NCBI GenBank assembly: GCA_026018925.1
Contig: JAKSZU010000004.1
Location: forward strand, 112,930,989 to 112,994,988
DNA length: 64,000 nucleotides
DNA from: Tupaia tana
Lineage: Eukaryota; Chordata; Mammalia; Scandentia; Tupaiidae
Direction of reading: 5' to 3'
The translations under genes were made by a program, and so were the position numbers. Of the stretch, positions 57,111-64,000 are shown piece by piece. Each line of letters opens with the position of its first letter. Within the stretch, counting starts at the first letter, position 1. The notes beneath the pieces were generated by a model. It had not been told where the DNA came from, searched no databases, and saw nothing but the letters and a program-made list of their open reading frames with translations.

Positions 57111-57377
57111 TTTTTAAAAATTTATTTTTGAGAGGTTTTTGCCATAGAATGCGTGCACTCGCCAGACAGAAAGAGAGAGACGGAGAGACAGAAAGCGAGA
57201 AATCACCCCCCAGGGGGGATGGTCACACCGCAATCCCTTCTCCTCCATTCTCTCGGGATCTTGGGCATGCACGCACATGCGCCCAGTGTGAGTTTTAAGC
57301 CACTGGGTCTGGGACTCAAACCGCAGTCGACTACATGGGAGTCCAGTGACATACCCATTACACCAAATGCTGGTCCC
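57111..57377 (-). mobile_element. tRNA-derived SINE
   Basis: Full-length long form ending 'accaaatgctggtccc', directly abutting the next copy. Confidence 0.92.
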
Positions 57378-57645
57378 TTTTTCAAATTTTTGAGTGGATA
57401 CATGCACTCCTGGAGAGCGAGAGAGCAAGAGAGAGAGAGAAAGAGAGAAGAAATGAGAAAATACCCCCTGCCCATGGTCATGCTGCAGTCCTTTCTCTGC
57501 CATCTTTGTCTCCTTTCTGATTTTGGGGTATGCACACACATATACCTAACATGTTTTATAAGCCACCAGATCCAAGACCTGAGCCATACCACTGGCCATT
57601 TGGGATCCAGCCACCTTAGCTACCAGGACACAGGTTGACCCACAT
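57378..57645 (-). mobile_element. tRNA-derived SINE, old copy
   Basis: 'ttttgagtggatacatgcac', a (GA)n block, and inverted head 'caccttagctaccaggaca'. The younger SINE seems to have entered its tail. Confidence 0.8.
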
Positions 57646-58053
57646 GTTACTATTATGATGTCTCATCAGATTTATCTTAATTCTAGGTATCATTAGTCTT
57701 AGCTAATTATAAAGTGGCAAAATCAGTATAGAATACACATGGTATTTTCAAGACTGGACCATCATTAAGGTGTTTCACCTAAAATTAAAGATCATGATTT
57801 ACTGCATACAAAAAAAATGAATGAACATTGGTAAATATGCTTTTGTTCATTTTCTTTATTGCAGAATGGTTTACCTCTATAATACTTAGGCTTCTCAGCT
57901 CAAAAATACATGTCCTGCTCAGCCAACTTTGATTTTTCTCTAAAATAGTATCTCTGTGTCTATAGTTATTTGCATTTTCCAATTACTATGATGGTATTAT
58001 TTTCTTTGAATAAAGAATATGTGAGATATTAATGTGATTTGGCATGAATATTT
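57646..58053. other. unassigned AT-rich sequence
   Basis: No gene or repeat recognised. Confidence 0.4.
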
Positions 58054-58068
58054 TAAAGCTAGTTTCTT

Positions 58069-58351
58069 TCTTTCTTTCTTTTTTTTTTTTTTTTTTTTGG
58101 AGAGGTTTTCGCTATAGGGCACATGCGCTCGCCAGACAGACAGAGAGAGACAGAGAGACAGAAAGCGAGAAATCACCCCCTAGGGGGGATGGTCATGCCG
58201 CAATCCCTTCTCCTCCATTCTCCTCTCAGGATCTTGGGCACGCACGCACACATGCCCAGCGTGAGTTTTAAGCCACCAGGTCCGCGACGCGAACCGCAGT
58301 CAGCTACGTGGGAGTCCAGCGACATAGCCATTATGCTAACTGCTGGTTCCC
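58069..58351 (-). mobile_element. tRNA-derived SINE with target duplication
   Basis: 'taaagctagtttct' on both sides; CpG-rich, fairly young. Confidence 0.94.
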
Positions 58352-58656
58352 TAAAGCTAGTTTCTTGAATTGAGCATTATTTTGGTCCCACTATGATGAA
58401 TAGATATAAGTATATTCATCCATGATGTAGCCTAACTTCTCATGGAGTAAGTTAATAAAAAATTGATAATGTTTAAAAAGGCATTTGGTAATGAAATGGT
58501 GAGTACCAATCTATGCAATCAATAATAAAAGAAAAAAATTATTGAATATGTTCTGTGTGATGGTCATTCATCGATAGCATTATGGTAAATATTAGACATA
58601 TATTGTTTAATAACACAGAATGTTTTCTGCCTTCACAGTTGAGTAACAAGTCATAC
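58352..58656. other. unassigned AT-rich sequence
   Basis: No gene or repeat recognised. Confidence 0.4.
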
Positions 58657-59030
58657 TGAAGTGGTTAGCAGTACTGCATCCATTTTGAAATTAAGAAAGG
58701 CCTCTAATGAGAACAATCTGACCAAGTGCCGAGTCATATGAAGATCTGTTTGAGGAGTGGTCAGAGAAGAAACTGGGAATAGTATTCACAGGAATCAGGA
58801 TAATCACTCAGGGGAAAGTGATTGACTCTGGTTGTAGTGAGGATTGACTTGCACTTGCTTGTATCTTGTATCTACAGATAATGAGGATGTGTTGAGCTTT
58901 TCAAGACAATTTGATAGTGCTTATTGACTGTCTCTCTATAACTGGTTACAGAAATAAACTCCATTTTTCTCTAGCTTCTGCCTCTTGTTTCATTTATAGG
59001 GAAGCAGCCGGACTAGGTTGGCCGGTAACA
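58657..59030 (+). mobile_element. solo LTR, third ERV family
   Basis: 374 bp, TGAAGTGG...GGTAACA, with AATAAA ('gaaataaact' near 58951) and a pyrimidine-rich end. ATAC is duplicated at 58653-58656 and 59031-59034. Confidence 0.8.
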
Positions 59031-59034
59031 ATAC

Positions 59035-60109
59035 AGGCACTCCAATTAGCAACTAAGTCTGTTCCTTAAGCAAATTGGTGAATAAGCAAGACTTTAAGGT
59101 CTTGTGATATATCATGGTGACGTAGGGTATGTATTTTTCAGTAGCTGTCTCATGACACCACACTAGAAGAATGTCATTCTCATGATATAAAAAGCATACA
59201 TTAGATAAGCACCAGAAAGCAACAAGAGCAGAAAGCAACAAGATGGACCACAATACCACAACACAATAACATAAATCTGATGTAATCATTTTATTTATTC
59301 TGAATACTAGTATGGGTGCACAATAAGGTACACATTTATAAATGAAATATGTAGTCTTATGTGACTACAGATGCTTAGTGTAGTGAATACTGATCCACTG
59401 GAGAACAAGACAAAGACTGACAAAGGGGATTCCCCACAGTGGAGACCTGGTTATTAGTCCAGGGCAGTTTTACAGGTAGGACATTAAGTAAGGAGTAGAT
59501 GTGATTGCTTCAGTAGTTCTTTGTCTTGAATAAGTTTCCAAGTTGGGAATAGCCCAGAGTGTTTAAAGTTTAATACAGTTTAGCATATTTTAAAATGATA
59601 TCTCTCCAATATGGAAGTATGGACTATTAAGTAAGACTTTACTGATACCGCAAGCTAGTGTATCTGAATGTTTAAATTCACTGGACCCTCTCATGTAAAT
59701 TTTAAAGTTCAAGACATCTTAATAATGATAAGTTTTTCTACTCTTTTTCTCTCTCCATTACATAAAAAGAAAACCATGATACGAAAAGAAAAAAAAATAA
59801 TATTCCTTAAAAAAATTTTCCACTAGAAGAAATTTGAATTCAATTCCTTCTTTTCCATATTTTCATATTTTCATTAGTATATTTGAATAAACAAGTATAC
59901 TAAAAAGTGATGACCATATATTTAAGATCTTTAAGTGAGCTTCTATTTCTTTAATATATCCTAGAGGACATAAATAATACATAGAGTGGTCAATAAGTAA
60001 CAATAATATGCATAAAAATAACGTTGAGGAAAATAATCCATAGCAGAAAAGTCAAAATTAACTACTTTATAGGCATTAATTCTGTTTAATTTTTTAAAAA
60101 GTAAATTAT
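59035..60109. other. unassigned AT-rich sequence
   Basis: No gene or mobile element recognised. Confidence 0.4.
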
Positions 60110-60256
60110 TTTATTTAATTTTGCTATCATTATTATTATTTTAATTTGACCAGAGAGAGAAAGTGAAAAGGCAAGCCACCAGGTCTGGGACTTGAACCAC
60201 AGTCAACCATGTGAGAGTTCAGTGCCTTTAACCACCACACCACTAGCTGGCCCCAC
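60110..60256 (-). mobile_element. short-form tRNA-derived SINE
   Basis: 'taatttgaccagagagagaa' tail, then inverted 'gacttgaaccacagtcaacc' and head 'ccactagctggcccc'. Confidence 0.85.
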
Positions 60257-60324
60257 TATGTTTTATTTTTATCATTGCCTTTAAGAACTTGTCTAACAAA
60301 CTACATATTTCATAGTTATATCAA

Positions 60325-60420
60325 CAGTACTAGGGAGAAATGTTCACCTGTTGAAATATCCATTTTGTAAGGCAAATAATAATGTGATTGAATGTATGGA
60401 AGAAAACGAAATTAAAAAAA
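60325..60420 (+). mobile_element. L1 3' terminus, 5'-truncated insertion
   Basis: Reverse complement of 21843-21935 ('ttcacctgttgaaatatcca', 'aataataatgtgattgaatg') ending in an A-rich tail. Confidence 0.65.
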
Positions 60421-60879
60421 TATTCAAGTAAGAAGAAAGTGTGCTTGAACATTGTATCAGAAATAAAGAAAAGCAGGATAATATAAATTAGAACTTTAAA
60501 ATGTTTTTCATTAATATGTCATTTGTGGTTAACTGCAGAGATGGCACAAAAGATAAAGTCCAAGAGGCAAAGAGACAGAAGATTCATTTGTATATGCTTA
60601 CCAATGTCGTATTGGCTAAATACATGGCAAATACAATTAAAATGATAAAATTAGTGAAGGAGGATATCTTTAAAAAGATGAAATCCCAGGCGAATTTAAA
60701 AACTGGAGAATCTAGGGCCCTCCAAAACATCTTGTTATAGCAGCCATTTCTAACTAAAAGCACTTCAGGGTTATGTAAAACAGTTTTTCAAGTTTCTCCT
60801 AGATATGAAAAGATCAATGACTCTAACTAGAACATTCTTTCCATAATGAGGCAATACTGAAAGGTATTATTTCTGCCAT
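60421..60879. other. unique AT-rich sequence
   Basis: No gene recognised. The open stretch at 60501-60740 (79 codons, Lys-rich) has no family resemblance. Confidence 0.4.
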
Positions 60880-61390
60880 CTTCAAAAACTCTTGTGCCAC
60901 TCCATCATTTCTCCCCAGATGAAAATGGTCAAACATAAATGCGATGTCAAATTAAAAAAAAGAAAAGAAAACTGCTCAAGTGCCGTACTGTATCTGCCAG
61001 AAATGATTACTAAAGACTCATTCCTCTCCGATTACAGTACTCACTGGGAAAGTACCTCCGTCAAACTCAGTGCTAAGGGGAGAATACAAACCACTTCTTC
61101 ATCAGCAAGGCTAGAATGGACTGAAGCACTATCTTTTTAAACACAAATTAAGTCAAGCTTAATCAGACTCTTCCAAGAACACACCTTCAGAGCGCATGTC
61201 AGCATGGTACTCACTACGTTGGCAGTGAAAAATCACAATAAAACGGACAACTGTAAAAAGTCCTGTTATTTGCCTTTGACCGGAGGTTAGGCTGAACAGC
61301 TTTTAATAGCGATAAAAACTCCTGTCAATCCAGCTGTTTGACGGGGTTTTAATTAAGAACACTCTTTTCAAAGTAGTCACATATGAGAGT
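60880..61390. other. candidate conserved noncoding element
   Basis: 510 bp free of repeats, with higher GC and several retained CpGs ('gagcgcatgt', 'tttgaccggaggtta', 'tagcgataaaa', 'tgacggggttttaatta'). Words such as TTTAATTA and CTGTCAATC resemble homeodomain and TALE sites. The frame at 60892-61140 is open for 82 codons but has no recognised domain; a small unknown exon cannot be excluded. Confidence 0.4.
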
Positions 61391-61757
61391 ACATTTAGTG
61401 TTTTCCTTTTGTTAAAAAATAGCACTAATTTTTTCTAACTTGACAGAAAATTTTAGAGAAATGTATTTAATACAACATGGAGGATCAAAGACTTGACTGT
61501 ACGCATTCATTCATTCATTCATTTGTAGAAGGTGAAATTCTACATAATAAATTGTCATACTAAAGTTGCCTGGTAATTTGGAATGTATGATCCCTTGATT
61601 GTGCATGGTTAATGTTAGTCTCTCTTTCTATTTAAAAAATCATTTTTTTATTTTCAGCAAAATTAAATATAAAGAATCCTATATTTAAGAGTAAAGGCCA
61701 AGAATTGGCATCAATGAACATTGCCTGTATTGATGAAGTACTCCTAGTACAAGAAGT
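61391..61757. other. unassigned AT-rich sequence
   Basis: Nothing recognised apart from (ATTC)n near 61505-61522. Confidence 0.4.
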
Positions 61758-61761
61758 AAAT

Positions 61762-61800
<39 letters not shown>

Positions 61801-61803
61801 TTT
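61758..61803. repeat. (TTTA)n microsatellite
   Basis: Eleven or so TTTA units, grown from the tail of the adjoining minus-strand SINE. Confidence 0.95.
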
Positions 61804-62052
61804 TAAAGATAGATTTTTGCTATAGGACACTTGCACTAGCTGGAAAGACAGAGCGACAGAGAGACAGAAAGTGAGAAATCACCCTTCCAGGGGGGATGGC
61901 TACACTGCAATCCCTTCTCCTCCATTCTCTTCTCTGGATCTTGAGCATTCACACACACACGCTTGGCATGAGTTTAAGCCACCAGGTTGGGACTTGAACC
62001 ATGGTCAAGTACAGAGGAATCCAGTGACATTATTATTCCATCTGCTGGTCTC
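61804..62052 (-). mobile_element. tRNA-derived SINE, older copy
   Basis: 'tagatttttgctataggaca' to 'ccatctgctggtctc'; long form. Confidence 0.88.
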
Positions 62053-64000
62053 GTGAATTAATTTTTTAAAAAACAGACATTGTAATTTAATCAGGCCTTA
62101 AAGAATCTATACTGTCAGACTAATGACATTTTTCAACAGAGAACTGAAGGGATACTTCAGGATGGTGAAATAGCATGAACTAGAATTTGAATAGAAGAAG
62201 TCACCCATGACAATCCTTTTCTGACTATTCTATTTTCTAACAGTGCATAGGCAAGTACTACCGGGTAACAAGAGTTTGAACTGATAAAAACTATTTTCCA
62301 TACTTGGAGTAGGAACGGGAATAGATATCACACATTCTTAGAAGAATAATTGCCCTGCTTAGCTGCAGAAGCGGTTTTATGTAAAAGGTATGTGTGCTGA
62401 AATAGGGAACAGCTAAGTTTTGGAGATCTATGGCCGGCAAGTGTTGATGCATCTCTATTGTTACCTCATAGCACAACAGTTCTCAAACTTTTTTCTTTGG
62501 TGGCATATTTGATGGACGGCATTCAGATGAACATTGTTTTCTCATGGGTGTATGCTGAGATAATTGCAGCTCCCAGAGTATGCATTGTAGCTACACCCCT
62601 TTCTTACATAACACAGTGTTTCTAAATATGTATGAGAATTTATTAAAGAAATAATTGTGACTACATTTAAATTTATTATTTAATTTTTTTTGTAAATAGT
62701 AATATAGTGTTAGTAAAGAATTACTGGTGATACACCTTACAGTTGACACTAGTGTAAAAAGAGGCAAGACTGCTTGATATTTTGTAGGGAAAGAAGTAAT
62801 ATTATACCAGCATGTGTATGCACTTGCTTATCACAGTATTGAGGCAGCAAATCAATTAAGCACCAACTGTAGGATTTCAGACTTGAGGTGCTTTGGGACC
62901 ATCTAGACTAAGATAAAAATGGGAAACATGGAAAAGATGAGACACTGTCATATGAATTATAAAGAAAGAAGCAATAGCTTTTATTTCTGTTTCTTTTATT
63001 GTCATTACAAATAAAGAATAAGGATACATTATGTTAAGAGCTTATGTAGCGATATTTTAAAGTTTAACAATTGAATTTAAATTTAGGTTAATTTTGGCAT
63101 CAATCTAGTCAAAACAGAAAACCTTTTTAGTTACAATAAACCAAACAAAATAGCTAATATTTGAGCCTTCTGGCCTATGAACACAGTAATTTTATATATA
63201 AAATGTAATTCCACTTTTTGTGGCACAAGCAGACTTATTCTGGGATGAAGCATAGGCTTTAATGAAGTAAGTTTGAGCAATGCAATGGTGCTCTTCATGG
63301 AAGATAAATGGAAAAAGCAAACTAAATAAAGTATCTGGAATGCAAAACGATAACCTCTCAGATATGTAAGAAGTTTGAAATTCTCAAGGAGGAAAAAAAA
63401 GGATAAAAAGGGTATAACAAAATGGAAAATTAAGTAACAGACTATATTTATAGCTACAAGATAACAAATAGCAAATAAAAATCAAGCATCCAGTCATGCT
63501 GATGTTCTAAGTACAATATAGATGAAATATTCAGATGAAGAAGTGCACCTTCATATTTCTTTTAGATATCTAGACATACTCAATTTTAAGATGAGCTTTC
63601 AAATACTAAAAACTACTGCCATGAAATCATACTAAGCAAAATTGCATGTCCTTTTGATATTTTCTTCTTATATAAATGAAAAGATTATAAGCAAAACTAA
63701 TGTAGGTTTCAGAAAATAGATTTTCTTTTAAATTAAGGTGTGTAGCCTTCCTTTAGGTTTAAAGGCGAAGCAGCAACGGCTCATCTATATAGAATAAGTG
63801 AAGAGAACAGAGAAACAGCTTATAGACATGCATTGCTTTACTCATTAATAATAGTCACAATGATTAGTATTAATAATTTGTAGTGCTCTAGTAATTGTTT
63901 TGAACACAGTTTCACTTTTAAGAAGTGCCAATAAATTTGGATTTCTAGCCTCTTTTGAAAACTTGAAAGATTTAGTAACACTAAACTCACATTTCCAGAG
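62053..64000. other. unique AT-rich sequence
   Basis: Nearly 2 kb with no recognisable gene, SINE, LTR or L1. Possible very old repeats cannot be excluded by eye. Confidence 0.45.

Noticed and set aside
60501-60740. 79-codon open frame as a possible host exon
   Set aside because: Lysine-rich AT-driven composition, no recognised domain and no clear splice sites.

Overview
This window is nuclear DNA from a placental mammal. It is AT-rich and contains no intact host gene that I can recognise. The evidence for a mammal is L1 LINE fragments of several ages, MIR fragments, a MaLR-type LTR, gammaretroviral ERVs, an L1-mobilised processed pseudogene, and more than 45 copies of a tRNA-derived SINE that is neither Alu, B1 nor B2. 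Species cannot be settled by eye. A tRNA-derived SINE this dominant would suit a lineage such as colugos (CYN SINEs), but that is a guess without a library comparison.

Centrepiece (9711-16928): a complete but defective gammaretroviral provirus with a perfect 4-bp target duplication (GTAG), two LTRs, a tRNA-Pro-type primer site, gag, pro-pol, a collapsed env and a polypurine tract. Gag and pol carry stops and frameshifts. Env has lost most of SU and the TM ectodomain. The provirus seems to sit inside an older L1 whose ORF2 resumes at 17250. A solo LTR of the same family lies 4.3 kb downstream in the opposite orientation (21255-21716, TSD TAAC). Two other solo LTRs are delimited by 4-bp duplications (22410-22903, TTAC; 58657-59030, ATAC), and a fourth ERV ends in a 3' LTR at 479-947.

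Region by region: 1-1.7 kb, ERV 3' end and an L1 ORF1 fragment. 1.8-8.9 kb, SINEs including two nested pairs. 8.9-19.4 kb, an L1 interrupted by the provirus, SINEs and an LTR-like block. 19.8-23 kb, an LTR cluster. 23-37 kb, SINE-rich, otherwise unique sequence with two stretches that look like conserved noncoding DNA. 37.6-39.4 kb, an L1 3' end, a tiny internally deleted SINE and a COX7C processed pseudogene. 39.4-52.1 kb, mostly degenerate L1. 52.4-53.5 kb, a diverged tandem duplication. 53.5-58.4 kb, dense SINEs. 58.6-64 kb, a solo LTR, then mostly unique sequence with a third conserved-element candidate.

The layout fits a gene desert or a very long intron. The likely autonomous engine is L1: it can explain the SINE copies and the COX7C retrocopy (A-tails and 9-17 bp target duplications), whereas the ERVs inserted with 4-bp duplications through their own integrase. 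No bacterial-style operon, CRISPR array or intact RNA gene is present.
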